Source: Zoogloea sp.
GTDB lineage: Bacteria > Pseudomonadota > Gammaproteobacteria > Burkholderiales > Rhodocyclaceae
Assembly: GCA_009026175.1 (NCBI GenBank)
Contig: WBTZ01000049.1
Coordinates: forward strand, 1-34,244
DNA: 34,244 nt
Direction of reading: 5' to 3'
Below the pieces are notes generated by a model, which was given only the letters and a program-made list of their open reading frames with translations, was not told the origin of the DNA and made no database searches. Made by a program: the position numbers and the translations under genes. Positions 8,001 through 17,500 of this stretch are shown here, piece after piece (the first letter of the stretch is position 1; each line of letters opens with the position of its first letter).

Positions 8001-8366
8001 ATGGCCAAGACCGTACTCACCGTTGATGATTCTGCCTCGATTCGGCAGATGGTGTCTTTCACCCTGAAGAGCGCAGGCTATGAGGTGGTGGAAGCTGTGG
8101 ATGGCATGGATGGCCTCGACAAGGCCAAAGCGCGCAACTGCAACCTGGTGCTGACCGACCAGAACATGCCGCGAATGGATGGTCTGTCCCTGATCAAGTC
8201 CCTCAGGGCCATGCCGGCCTATCGCAGTGTTCCCATTCTGATGCTGACGACCGAGTCGTCCGATGCCATGAAGTCCCAGGGGCGTGCGGCCGGAGCCACC
8301 GGCTGGCTGGTCAAGCCCTTTGATCCCCAGAAGCTGATCGAGGTCGTCAAAAAGGTCATCGGCTAA
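8001..8366 (+). CDS. Single-domain response regulator, CheY-like
   Basis: This is a 121-residue receiver domain with no output domain. AGGA at 7989-7992 is eight bases before ATG 8001, so this start is preferred to ATG 7995. The acidic pair Asp9-Asp10, the phospho-acceptor Asp53 (LTDQNMPRMDG), the switch Thr in LMLTTESSD and the Lys in LVKPFDP are all present. It differs from the canonical motor-binding CheY encoded at 26654: the residue before the switch Lys region is Trp/Leu (GWLVKPF) instead of the Tyr106 position (GYIVKPF). It sits directly upstream of the first cheA, which should phosphorylate it. It may compete with or replace the motor CheY, or act as a phosphate sink. Its group is the one often called CheY next to the MCP-like gene. 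Confidence 0.9.
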   Translation: MAKTVLTVDDSASIRQMVSFTLKSAGYEVVEAVDGMDGLDKAKARNCNLVLTDQNMPRMDGLSLIKSLRAMPAYRSVPILMLTTESSDAMKSQGRAAGATGWLVKPFDPQKLIEVVKKVIG

Positions 8367-8402
8367 GGCCGGGCGGGCGTTTGCGCATCAGGGGAGACAG
8401 GC

Positions 8403-10721
8403 ATGGCCATTGACATGAGCCAGTTCTACCAGGTGTTCTTCGAGGAGGCTGCCGAGCACCTGGCGAGCATGGAGGCGTTGCTGCTGGCGATCGATCCAGG
8501 CGCGCCAGACCCGGAGGAGGTCAATGCCTTGTTCCGGGCGGCGCACTCCATCAAGGGGTCGAGCGGTACCTTCGGCTTTCAGGACATGATGGAGGTCACC
8601 CACATCCTGGAAACCATGCTGGATCGGGTGCGCAAGGGCGAAGCGCCGCTGACTGACGACATGGTCGATGCCTCCCTGGTGGCCGGGGATGTGCTGAAGA
8701 ATCTGCTGGCGGCCCACAAGGGCGAGGAGAGTGCGGACAGGGAGGCGGCCGAGGCCATCTGTCATCGTCTCGAGGCCCTGTGCCGCGCGCTGGATGCGCC
8801 GACGGCCAGCGCCCCCGTGTCCGTCCCGGTGCCGCCTGCCACTCCGGTTGTGGCCGGGCGCAGCGACGAGCCGGCCGGCAAGGGCTTCGATCTCCACTTT
8901 GTCCTGGCGGGGCCGGTAGCCGGGTGGCCGGCTGCGCTGGCGAACCTCGTCACCGAGCTGCAGGGTTTCGGGCTGGTGGAGGTGGTTGCCGAGGCCGGTG
9001 AGGCGCAGCGGGAGTGCCACCTCCGGATTCTCTCGGATAGTGCCGACGAGCCCATCCGCAGTGTGCTGGACTTTGTGGTGGATGGCGCCTCCCTGCGGAT
9101 CGAGCCTCTGGCGCGCAAGGTGGATGTTGAGGACGCCTACGGATTTTTCGATGATGTGGGTGGCGGGGCGGTCACTGATTCCTGGCGGAGCAGTGACGAC
9201 GCCTACGGTTTCTTCGATCCGCTGCCGGCGCCCGCTGCCGCCGCTGCAGACGATGCGTATGGTTTCTTCGACGAGAGCGAAGTTGCCAGCTTGCTGGCCC
9301 GGCAGCAGGCCGCGGAGCCCTATGGTTTCTTCACCGAGCTGCCTTCGCTGGAGGCGTCGGCAACGCCGCCGTCCGCTCCAGTGCAGGAAGAGACGGCTTA
9401 CGGGTTCTTCGAGCCGGTGGTGCCTCCCCCGGTGGAGGCGCCCCAGTCGCCGTCTCCGGTGGTGGTCCCGGTTGAGCCTGTCGTGCAGCCGGCCGCTCCT
9501 GCGCCGAAGAAGGTGGCTCCCAAGGCCGCTGGTGCCGGAGACTCGGGATCGATCCGGGTCAGTGTTGAAAAGGTGGACCAGATGATCAATCTGGTCGGCG
9601 AGTTGGTGATCACTCAGGCCATGCTGACCCAGGCGGCCAGCAATGTGGATCCCGTGCTGTTCGAGCGCCTGATCAATGGCCTGGCCCAGCTCGAGAGGAA
9701 TACCCGGGATCTGCAGGAATCGGTGATGTCCATCCGCATGATGCCGATCTCCGTCGTCTTCAGCCGCTTTCCTCGGGTGGTGCGTGACCTGTCCCAGAAG
9801 CTCGGCAAGCACGTGGAGCTGAAGACCATTGGTGAAACCACCGAGATGGACAAGAGTCTGGTCGAGCGGATCACCGATCCGCTGACCCACTTGGTCCGCA
9901 ACAGCCTCGACCACGGCCTCGAAACGCCCGAGAAAAGGCGGGCGGCGGGCAAGTCGGAGACGGGGACGATCACGCTCAGCGCCTATCATCAGAGCGGGAA
10001 TATCGTCATCGAGGTGGGTGATGATGGCGCCGGCCTGAATCGCGCCCGCATCCTGTCCAAGGCCCGGGAACGCGGCATGGCGGTGAGCGACACGATGAGT
10101 GACCAGGATGTCTGGCAGCTGATCATGGAGCCGGGCTTCTCGACCGCAGACCAGGTGACCGAGGTGTCGGGGCGCGGTGTGGGCATGGATGTGGTCAAGA
10201 AGAACATTTCCGCCATGGGCGGGCGGATCGAGCTGGATTCAATGTCAGGTGTGGGGACCCGTATTACGGTCCGCCTGCCTTTGACCCTCGCTATTCTCGA
10301 CGGCATGAGCGTGGGGGTCGGGCCGGAGACCTACATCATCCCTCTGGGCTATGTCATGGAGTCCATGCAGCCGGAGCGCGGCATGATGAAGAGCGTTTCC
10401 GGTGTGGAGCGCCTGATCCAGGTGCGTGGTGAATATCTGCCGGTCGTCTGTCTGCACGAGGTCTTCAGGATCCAGGGTGCGATCACCGACTGGTCGAGGG
10501 GCATCATGGTCGTTCTGGAGGCGGACGGGCAGAGCGCTGCGCTGTTCATCGACCAGCTCATCGGCCAGCACCAGGTGGTCATCAAGAGCCTGGAGGCCAA
10601 TTATCGGCGCGTGCCCGGCGTGGCCGGTGCCACCATCATGGGAGACGGTCGGGTAGCCTTGATTCTCGATGTTCCGATGCTCGTCGGGATGGCTCGCCGG
10701 GTGATGCCGGCCGCTGCCTGA
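8403..10721 (+). CDS. cheA: Chemotaxis histidine kinase CheA (first copy) with YGFF repeats
   Basis: This is a 772-residue kinase. P1: a histidine phosphotransfer domain (1-110) with His48 in RAAHSIKGSSGTF. P2-like: about 160-240, ending LDFVVDGASLRIEPL, the expected CheY-docking domain. Linker: about 244-375, rich in Pro and Ala, with five YGFF motifs at Tyr246, 268, 286, 307 and 333. P3: a dimerisation helix from about 380 (VEKVDQMINLVGELV). P4: an ATPase with N box (VRNSLDHGLE), G1 (GDDGAGLN) and G2 (GRGVGMDVVKKN). P5: a CheW-like domain (about 635-765). All catalytic elements look intact. It autophosphorylates in receptor arrays and passes phosphate to CheY and CheB. It lies 36 bases after cheY and is followed by a strong terminator, so cheW is a separate unit. 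The repeats lengthen the protein beyond the E. coli 654 residues. Confidence 0.96.
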   Translation: MAIDMSQFYQVFFEEAAEHLASMEALLLAIDPGAPDPEEVNALFRAAHSIKGSSGTFGFQDMMEVTHILETMLDRVRKGEAPLTDDMVDASLVAGDVLKNLLAAHKGEESADREAAEAICHRLEALCRALDAPTASAPVSVPVPPATPVVAGRSDEPAGKGFDLHFVLAGPVAGWPAALANLVTELQGFGLVEVVAEAGEAQRECHLRILSDSADEPIRSVLDFVVDGASLRIEPLARKVDVEDAYGFFDDVGGGAVTDSWRSSDDAYGFFDPLPAPAAAAADDAYGFFDESEVASLLARQQAAEPYGFFTELPSLEASATPPSAPVQEETAYGFFEPVVPPPVEAPQSPSPVVVPVEPVVQPAAPAPKKVAPKAAGAGDSGSIRVSVEKVDQMINLVGELVITQAMLTQAASNVDPVLFERLINGLAQLERNTRDLQESVMSIRMMPISVVFSRFPRVVRDLSQKLGKHVELKTIGETTEMDKSLVERITDPLTHLVRNSLDHGLETPEKRRAAGKSETGTITLSAYHQSGNIVIEVGDDGAGLNRARILSKARERGMAVSDTMSDQDVWQLIMEPGFSTADQVTEVSGRGVGMDVVKKNISAMGGRIELDSMSGVGTRITVRLPLTLAILDGMSVGVGPETYIIPLGYVMESMQPERGMMKSVSGVERLIQVRGEYLPVVCLHEVFRIQGAITDWSRGIMVVLEADGQSAALFIDQLIGQHQVVIKSLEANYRRVPGVAGATIMGDGRVALILDVPMLVGMARRVMPAAA
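9132..9413 (+). repeat. Five in-frame copies of a YGFF-encoding motif in the cheA linker
   Basis: The motif (D/E)xYGFF(D/E/T) is encoded five times, with Tyr codons at 9138, 9204, 9258, 9321 and 9399. Spacing is 22, 18, 21 and 26 residues. The linker between copies is variable and Pro/Ala-rich, and codons differ between copies (tac/tat, gga/ggt/ggg), so the protein motif is conserved beyond the DNA. This points to selection on the peptide instead of recent slippage. Confidence 0.85.
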
Positions 10722-10755
10722 ATACCTTTGTTCGCTCGTCCCTCAGTGGGACTTG

Positions 10756-10782
10756 AAGCCGCCTTCGGGCGGCTTTTTCTTT
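10756..10782 (+). terminator. Strong intrinsic terminator after cheA
   Basis: A perfect eight-base stem AAGCCGCC (10756-10763) with GGCGGCTT (10768-10775) closes a TTCG tetraloop and is followed by TTTCTTT. This should end the transcript covering motA to cheA. The following cheW needs its own promoter or read-through. Confidence 0.88.
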
Positions 10783-10871
10783 GCTTTGCATTCGTCAGGA
10801 AGTGTGTTCCCGCGCCTTCAGAAAGCGCGCCGGGGGCCGTAAAGAACTCATTCCCAACGAGGAGCGTTGTC

Positions 10872-11375
10872 ATGCTGCAGTCTGCCCAGGCCGCCACCGG
10901 TCAGGAATCGGAAGAGTCCGGCTTCGCCCAGGAGCTCCTGACTTTTACCCTCGGTGCCGAGGAGTACGCCATTGATATTCTCAAGGTTCAGGAGATTCGG
11001 GGTTATGACGCCGTCACGACCATTGCGAATGCCCCGAGCTTCATCAAGGGCGTGATCAATCTGCGCGGCACGATTGTTCCCATCGTGGACCTGCGCATCA
11101 AGTTTGCCGTAGGGGTGGCCGAGTACACCCCGTTCACCGTGGTGATCATTCTCAATATCGGTGGTCGCGTGGTCGGCATGGTGGTGGACGCCGTGTCTGA
11201 CGTGATTTCCCTGAAGCCCGAGCAGATCCGGCCCGCGCCGGATTTCGCCTCTTCGGTCGATACCGCATACATCATGGGTCTGGGGGCTCTGGGGGAGCGG
11301 ATGTTGATCGTCGTCGATATCGAACGCCTGATGCTGTCCAGCGAGATGGCGCTGGTGGACGAAGCCGTGCAGTGA
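10872..11375 (+). CDS. cheW: Chemotaxis coupling protein CheW
   Basis: This is a 167-residue protein. ATG 10872 has GGAG at 10861-10864. The in-frame extension back to 10728 is rejected because it runs through the terminator and gives an unlike peptide. From residue 17 it is one CheW domain with [21 protein letters not shown], the [14 protein letters not shown] core that contacts receptors and CheA, and the VVDAVSDVI strand. CheW links chemoreceptor tips to CheA P5 in the array. It is followed after 16 bases by mcpA and then mcpB, cheR, cheD and cheB. GCCGTAAA at 10836-10843 with TTCAGAAAG upstream is a weak FliA-like promoter candidate, too poor to annotate on its own. Confidence 0.96.
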   Translation: MLQSAQAATGQESEESGFAQELLTFTLGAEEYAIDILKVQEIRGYDAVTTIANAPSFIKGVINLRGTIVPIVDLRIKFAVGVAEYTPFTVVIILNIGGRVVGMVVDAVSDVISLKPEQIRPAPDFASSVDTAYIMGLGALGERMLIVVDIERLMLSSEMALVDEAVQ

Positions 11376-11391
11376 ATACAGGGGAATTGAG

Positions 11392-14300
11392 ATGAGCGCC
11401 TTTTTCTCGCCTGCCGCACGCATCATGAATCGCCTTTCCGTGCAGGGAAAGCTCTTCCTGCTTGGCCTGATCGCCATGGTGCCGGTGATGGTATTGGCCG
11501 TGATGCTCCTGGAGCGGGTTCAGGGGGATATTGCCTTCACTCGCAAGGAAACCCTGGCCGTGCCACTGATCGCGCCGGCCCGGGATTTGATGCAGGCCGT
11601 CCAGGGACATCGCGGGGTCGCCCAGAACGTCATCGGGGGGAATGCCGCATTTGCCGCCCGCTTCGACGAACTGAGGGCCCGGGCGGAGAAGGCCCTGGGT
11701 GCTGGGGATGCCGTGAATCGGGAGCAGGGCGAGAGCCTTGGAACCGCTGCGGCATGGGCCGCCATCCGGCAGGGATGGGCCGATGTGCAGGCCAGGGCAG
11801 TCACGCTGAGTGCGGCCGATAGCCTGCGTCTGCACAACGATTACATTGCCAAGATCCAAGAGTACATCACGGGGGTTGCCGACAAGACGAATGCAACCCT
11901 CGATCCCGAACTTGAAACCTACTACCTGATGGACCTGTTCGTGGCGCGCTTGCCGGCCCTCACCGAGGATGCCGGGCAGCTCCGCGCCCTCGGGTCCGGT
12001 CTGGCGGCACGTCACCAGAGCGTCGAGGCCGAGCGGGTGGCGATGCACGTGCTGCTCAGCCGGATGAACGAAGGGCGGGCGGCTGTCGATGTGTCGGTGG
12101 CCAAGGCCGGGAGCGAGAGTTCAAGCCTGCGCGGCCTGCTCGATGCGCCCAGGCAGAAATTCGATGCCGAGTTGGCGGCGCTGGCTGATCTGGTGGGAGG
12201 AAGCCTCCTGCGGAGCAGCGAGATCAGTGTTCCCCCGAGCCAGGTGTTCGAAGCCGCCTCCCGTGCAGTGGATGCGACTTATGCCCTCCTGGATGTGTCT
12301 GCCGTGGAGTTCGGGGCCCATCTGAAGGCCCGCCTGGACAAGCTGGAGCAGGTGAGGGCGACGGCCATCGGTGTGATCGTGGTGTCCCTGCTGCTGGCCG
12401 CGTATCTCTTCCTGGGGTTCCGGCGCACCATGCTTGGGGGGATCGGCGAGATTCAGGCCGGTCTGCACCGCATGAGTGAGGGGCGTCTCGAGGAGCCCGT
12501 CAAGGTGTCTTCCCGCGATGCGTTTGGCGAGATCGCCGAATCGCTCAATGAAATGCAGGCCAGCCTGCTGGCCCGCCTGACGGCCGAGCATGAGGCCGCT
12601 GCGGCGAATCAGCGTATCCGTAACGCGCTTGACCGTGCTTCCACCAACATCATGTTGGCCGACAACGATGGTCGCATCGTGTATTGCAATGATGCTGTGT
12701 TGGCAATGATGAGCGCGGCAGAGACGGATATCCGCAAGGATCTGCCCAGCTTCAGCGCGGAAGGCCTGGTCGGCCGGAATTTCGACAGCTTCCACAAGAA
12801 TCCAGCTCACCAGCGCAACCTGCTCGGCAATCTCAAGGGCGAGCACAAGGCTTCGGTCAAGGTGGGGGGGCGCACCTTCTCCCTGGTGGCGACGCCCGTG
12901 CTCAACGAAAAGGGGCAGCGCCTGGGGTCGGTTGTTGAATGGATGGACAGGACAAGCGAGGTCACTGCGGAGGACGAGCTCCGCGCCCTGCTCCAGTCCG
13001 CGCTGTCGGGAGATTTTGCGCAGCGCCTGAACATGGATGGCAAGACCGGGTTCTTTGCGGTGCTGGCCGAAGGCATGAACAAGCTCATGGGCATCGTCGC
13101 AACCAACCTCGAGGACATTGCGCGGGTGCTCAACGCAATTGCGCGTGGCGACCTGACGGAGAAGATCACGGCGGACTACGGCGGGACGTTCGGTCAGTTG
13201 AAGGACGACACGAACACGACGGTGGAGCGCCTGCGAGAGGTGGTGGGGCAGATCAAGGAGGCGTCGGAGTCGATCAACGTAGCAGCGCAGGAGATTTCGG
13301 CGGGCAACGCGGACCTGTCGTCGCGCACGGAGGAGCAGGCGAGCAGTCTGGAAGAGACGGCGAGCTCGATGGAGCAACTCAATGCGACGGTGAAGCAGAA
13401 CGCGGACAACGCGCGGCAGGCGAAGGAGCTTGCGGGCTCGAGCAACGAGGTGGCGGAGCAGGGCGGCGCGATGGTGGGCCGTGTGGTCGAGACGATGGGC
13501 TCGATCCAGGAGAGCGCGAAGAAGATTGCGGACATCATCGGGGTGATCGACTCGATCGCGTTCCAGACGAACATCCTGGCGCTCAACGCGGCGGTGGAAG
13601 CGGCGCGTGCGGGCGAGCAGGGTCGTGGCTTTGCGGTGGTGGCGAGCGAGGTGCGGAGTCTTGCGCAGCGCAGTGCGCAGGCGGCGCGTGAGATCAAGGC
13701 GCTGATCGCGGACAGCGTGGACAAGGTCGAAGACGGCGCGAAGCTGGTGAATGAGGCCGGCCACACGATGGAAGAGGTGGTGTCGAACTTCCAGAAGCTG
13801 TCGTCGCTGGTGACGGAGATCGCCGAGGCGAGCCAGGAGCAGAGCAGCGGCATCGAGCAGGTGACGCATGCGGTGGGGCAGATGGACGAGGTGACGCAGC
13901 AGAACGCGGCGCTGGTGGAAGAGGCGGCGGCAGCGGCGGAGAGCCTGGAGGAGCAGGCCAGCAGCCTGGTCCGGTCGGTGGCCATGTTCCGGCTGGCGGC
14001 CCAGCCTGCAGCATCCGTTGCGCTGGACTTTGATGGCGTCATCCAGGCCCACATGGGCTGGAAGTTCAAGCTGCGCAACTATCTTTCCGGGCAGGGCGAA
14101 GCCCTCGATCCCGCCGTTGTGTCCCGTGACGACAAGTGCGTCCTGGGGTGCTGGATCCATGGTGAGGGGAAGCGTTACGCAAATGAGCCGGGCTTCGGCA
14201 AGCTGCGCGACAAGCATGCCGATTTCCATCGCTGTGCCGGTGCCGTGATCCAGGCCAAGCTGTCCGGCGATGCGGCCGGTGCAGAGCGCCTGCTGCTGAA

Positions 14301-14535
14301 TGATTTTGCCGTGCTTTCCGATGAAACCATCCAGGAAATCCGCAAGCTCAAGCAAAGCCGCGCCGGTGATGCCACTGCGGAGGCCGACAGCCGTGCGGCT
14401 GCCGCGCTGCAGCCCAAGGAGCGCGTTCAGCCCTTGCCGGTGCGCGCCATGAAGGTGGCCAAGGTGGGGGCCCCGCTGCCCAAGGTCAAGCGGCATGCCT
14501 CGAATCTGGCGCAAGCCGACTGGGAAGAGTTCTGA
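11392..14535 (+). CDS. Chemoreceptor mcpA: HAMP-PAS-like-MCP-CZB with WEEF tail
   Basis: This 1047-residue receptor is far longer than E. coli Tsr (551). GGGGAA lies five bases before ATG 11392. Membrane helices are at about 20-43 and 323-344, enclosing a mostly helical periplasmic domain of about 280 residues. A HAMP region follows, then a PAS-like segment from about 408 ([17 protein letters not shown]). A second HAMP-like part and the MCP coiled coil come next, with the tip [21 protein letters not shown]. Residues 572-847 are encoded by DNA identical to mcpB. From about 878 to 960 there is a CZB zinc-binding domain ([34 protein letters not shown]), which in other receptors senses zinc or oxidants. 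The C-terminus is DWEEF, like the NWETF tail that tethers CheR and CheB. It is probably a late gene with cheW. The ligand is unknown. Confidence 0.93.
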   Translation: MSAFFSPAARIMNRLSVQGKLFLLGLIAMVPVMVLAVMLLERVQGDIAFTRKETLAVPLIAPARDLMQAVQGHRGVAQNVIGGNAAFAARFDELRARAEKALGAGDAVNREQGESLGTAAAWAAIRQGWADVQARAVTLSAADSLRLHNDYIAKIQEYITGVADKTNATLDPELETYYLMDLFVARLPALTEDAGQLRALGSGLAARHQSVEAERVAMHVLLSRMNEGRAAVDVSVAKAGSESSSLRGLLDAPRQKFDAELAALADLVGGSLLRSSEISVPPSQVFEAASRAVDATYALLDVSAVEFGAHLKARLDKLEQVRATAIGVIVVSLLLAAYLFLGFRRTMLGGIGEIQAGLHRMSEGRLEEPVKVSSRDAFGEIAESLNEMQASLLARLTAEHEAAAANQRIRNALDRASTNIMLADNDGRIVYCNDAVLAMMSAAETDIRKDLPSFSAEGLVGRNFDSFHKNPAHQRNLLGNLKGEHKASVKVGGRTFSLVATPVLNEKGQRLGSVVEWMDRTSEVTAEDELRALLQSALSGDFAQRLNMDGKTGFFAVLAEGMNKLMGIVATNLEDIARVLNAIARGDLTEKITADYGGTFGQLKDDTNTTVERLREVVGQIKEASESINVAAQEISAGNADLSSRTEEQASSLEETASSMEQLNATVKQNADNARQAKELAGSSNEVAEQGGAMVGRVVETMGSIQESAKKIADIIGVIDSIAFQTNILALNAAVEAARAGEQGRGFAVVASEVRSLAQRSAQAAREIKALIADSVDKVEDGAKLVNEAGHTMEEVVSNFQKLSSLVTEIAEASQEQSSGIEQVTHAVGQMDEVTQQNAALVEEAAAAAESLEEQASSLVRSVAMFRLAAQPAASVALDFDGVIQAHMGWKFKLRNYLSGQGEALDPAVVSRDDKCVLGCWIHGEGKRYANEPGFGKLRDKHADFHRCAGAVIQAKLSGDAAGAERLLLNDFAVLSDETIQEIRKLKQSRAGDATAEADSRAAAALQPKERVQPLPVRAMKVAKVGAPLPKVKRHASNLAQADWEEF
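13104..13931 (+). repeat. 828-bp perfect direct repeat, copy 1 (in mcpA)
   Basis: Base-by-base comparison of the printed rows shows perfect identity to 16769-17596 at a constant offset of 3665. The segment encodes the HAMP end and the MCP signalling coil. It begins one base before an Asn codon (AACCTCGAG) and ends inside the Glu-Glu-Ala run. After the first mismatch, near-identity continues to about 13996. Codon use inside is strongly GCG (Ala) and ACG (Thr), unlike the GCC/ACC flanks. No terminal inverted repeats or target duplications were seen. Confidence 0.95.
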
Positions 14536-14549
14536 TCCGTTGATGACTC

Positions 14550-14565
14550 GGCCACTCCAGTGGCC
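14550..14565 (+). repeat. Perfect inverted repeat between mcpA and mcpB
   Basis: GGCCACT (14550-14556) and AGTGGCC (14559-14565) form a small hairpin in the 50-base gap after mcpA. There is no T run, so it is not an intrinsic terminator. It could act in mRNA stability or processing, or be chance. Confidence 0.5.
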
Positions 14566-14585
14566 AAGCCCTGCAGGAGCAACAC

Positions 14586-17500
14586 ATGAAAATAAACATG
14601 CCCGTAACCCAGCGCGAGATTGAGCTGGAAGATGGAGACTTGATTGTCTCGAGGACTGACCTGAAGGGGCAGATCGTTTACGTGAATCCGGACTTCATCC
14701 GGATCAGCGGCTTTACCGAGGAAGAGTTGATCGGTCAGTCCCACAACATCGTCCGGCATCCGGACATGCCCGTGGAGGCCTTCGAGGACCTGTGGCGTGA
14801 CCTGCAGAATGGGCGGCCCTGGTCGGGCATGGTCAAGAACCGTTGCAAGAATGGCGATCATTACTGGGTCGAGGCGCACGCTACGCCGGTGATCGAGAAC
14901 GGCAGGGTGACCGGCTACATGTCGGCCCGTCGCAAGGCTTCGGTCGAGAAGGTGAAGGAGGCCGAGGCGGCCTATGCCCTGTTCCGCGGCGGTAAGGCCG
15001 GTGGGCTGTGCATCTCCAATGGGCGTGTGCGTTCGTCCGGCATCGGGACGCGTCTCGCCACCGGGCTGAAGGATCTGTCGCTGGCCACTCGTGCCGCCCT
15101 GGCGGCGACCCTGGTCCTGATCCTGATCCTGGGGCTGGGGTCCTGGTTCGTGCGTGATCGTGCCGGGCAAGCCCTGGAGGGGCAAGGCCTGGCCGTGGTG
15201 AGCGACAAGGTGTCCCTGGTCAAGGCGATGGTGGCCTCCAAGGCGCAGAGCCTGAAGGTCGAGACCGAGAGACTCAATGACATGTTCGCTGCCGGCTTCG
15301 GTGACAGCTTCACCGTGAATGCCACCGGTGACGGCATGCCGGTGCTGAGCCACGGCGGGCTTGCAATGAACCTGCGGACTCAGGAAGTGGATCGTTTCAC
15401 GGCGGGCAGTGGCGCCGTGGCGACCCTTTTTGCGCGCAAGGGCGACGATTTCTACCGGGTTGCGACCTCGGTCAAAAAGGAGAACGGTGAGCGCGCTGTC
15501 GGTACCACGCTGGCTCACGATCACCCCGCCTACGCGAAGCTGCTGGCCGGGGAGCGCTATGTCGGCAAGGCGCTGCTGTTCGGAGTCGACACCTACACCG
15601 GCTATGCGCCGATCAAGGATGCGACCGGCAAGGTGATTGGTGCCACCTTTGTCGGCAGGCGTTTCTCCGATGAACTGGCCGCGCTCAAGCAGCAGATCAA
15701 GAACGTTCGCTTCGGTGATTCCGGCTATGCCTATGCGCTGGATTCGACCCCCGGCAAGTCCTTCGGGACGCTGACGGTGCACCCCGCCAAGGAAGGCCAG
15801 AATCTTGCGGAGTCCAAGGATGCGGACGGGCGCTTGTTCATCCGCGAAATTCTCGAGCGCAAGCAGGGGGTCATCCACTATCCCTGGCTCAACACCGAGC
15901 TGAACGATACCGTCCCCCGGGAAAAGGTCGTGGTTTTCGACGCCTTCCCCGAGTGGAACTGGGTGATCGCCGGCGGCACCTACATGGATGAATTCGAGAG
16001 CGTGTCCCGCTCCATCGGCTTCATGCTGCTGAGCATGGCGATCGTCGCCTCCCTGGTCCTGGCGGTGCTGATCTTCGTCCTGATGCGCTCCCTGGTGGCC
16101 AGGCCGCTGCAGGCCATGGTCCAGACGGCCCAGAATGTGGCAAATGGAAACTATGCCAACGAGATTGATTCGGGCCGCAACGACGAGGTCGGACGAGTGC
16201 TCCAGGCCCTGGAGTCGATGCAGATCAAGTTGTGCGCCGATATCGCCGAGCAGAAACGTGTCAGTGACGAGAACGCCCGGATCCGCCAGGCCCTGGATTG
16301 CGTCGAGACCAATGTCCGGATTGCCGATCCGGTTGGCCGGGTGATCTATGCCAATACGGCGCTCCTGAAAACCATCCGTTCCATTGAGCAGGAGATCCGC
16401 AAGGACGCCCCGGGCTTCAGCGTGGACACCTTCGTGGGCAGCAGCATCGGCCGCCTCTATGCCGATCCGGATGCCGCCCTCAAGCGCCTGGCTGCGCTGA
16501 CCCAGACCACCCGCACCCAGATGTCGATCGGCGGCCGTGTCTTCGACGTGGTGACCAGCCCGATCGTCAATGCCTCCGGCGAGCGGCTCGGTTCCGTGGG
16601 TGAGTGGCGGGATCGCACCGACGAGCTCGCCGCCGAGAAGGAAGTGCAGGCCCTGGTCAATGCCGCTGCCGAGGGTGATCTCGCGGCCCGGCTGGTGGTG
16701 GAGGGCAAGGAAGGCTTCTTCCGCGACTTGTCGATGGGCTTGAATCACCTCATGCAAGGCATGGCTGGCAACCTCGAGGACATTGCGCGGGTGCTCAACG
16801 CAATTGCGCGTGGCGACCTGACGGAGAAGATCACGGCGGACTACGGCGGGACGTTCGGTCAGTTGAAGGACGACACGAACACGACGGTGGAGCGCCTGCG
16901 AGAGGTGGTGGGGCAGATCAAGGAGGCGTCGGAGTCGATCAACGTAGCAGCGCAGGAGATTTCGGCGGGCAACGCGGACCTGTCGTCGCGCACGGAGGAG
17001 CAGGCGAGCAGTCTGGAAGAGACGGCGAGCTCGATGGAGCAACTCAATGCGACGGTGAAGCAGAACGCGGACAACGCGCGGCAGGCGAAGGAGCTTGCGG
17101 GCTCGAGCAACGAGGTGGCGGAGCAGGGCGGCGCGATGGTGGGCCGTGTGGTCGAGACGATGGGCTCGATCCAGGAGAGCGCGAAGAAGATTGCGGACAT
17201 CATCGGGGTGATCGACTCGATCGCGTTCCAGACGAACATCCTGGCGCTCAACGCGGCGGTGGAAGCGGCGCGTGCGGGCGAGCAGGGTCGTGGCTTTGCG
17301 GTGGTGGCGAGCGAGGTGCGGAGTCTTGCGCAGCGCAGTGCGCAGGCGGCGCGTGAGATCAAGGCGCTGATCGCGGACAGCGTGGACAAGGTCGAAGACG
17401 GCGCGAAGCTGGTGAATGAGGCCGGCCACACGATGGAAGAGGTGGTGTCGAACTTCCAGAAGCTGTCGTCGCTGGTGACGGAGATCGCCGAGGCGAGCCA

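Noticed and set aside
10728-10871. N-terminal extension of cheW in frame
   Set aside because: It runs through the terminator, encodes an unlike peptide, and ATG 10872 has a good ribosome site.
14550-14565. Terminator between mcpA and mcpB
   Set aside because: A hairpin is present but no T run follows; it is listed only as an inverted repeat.
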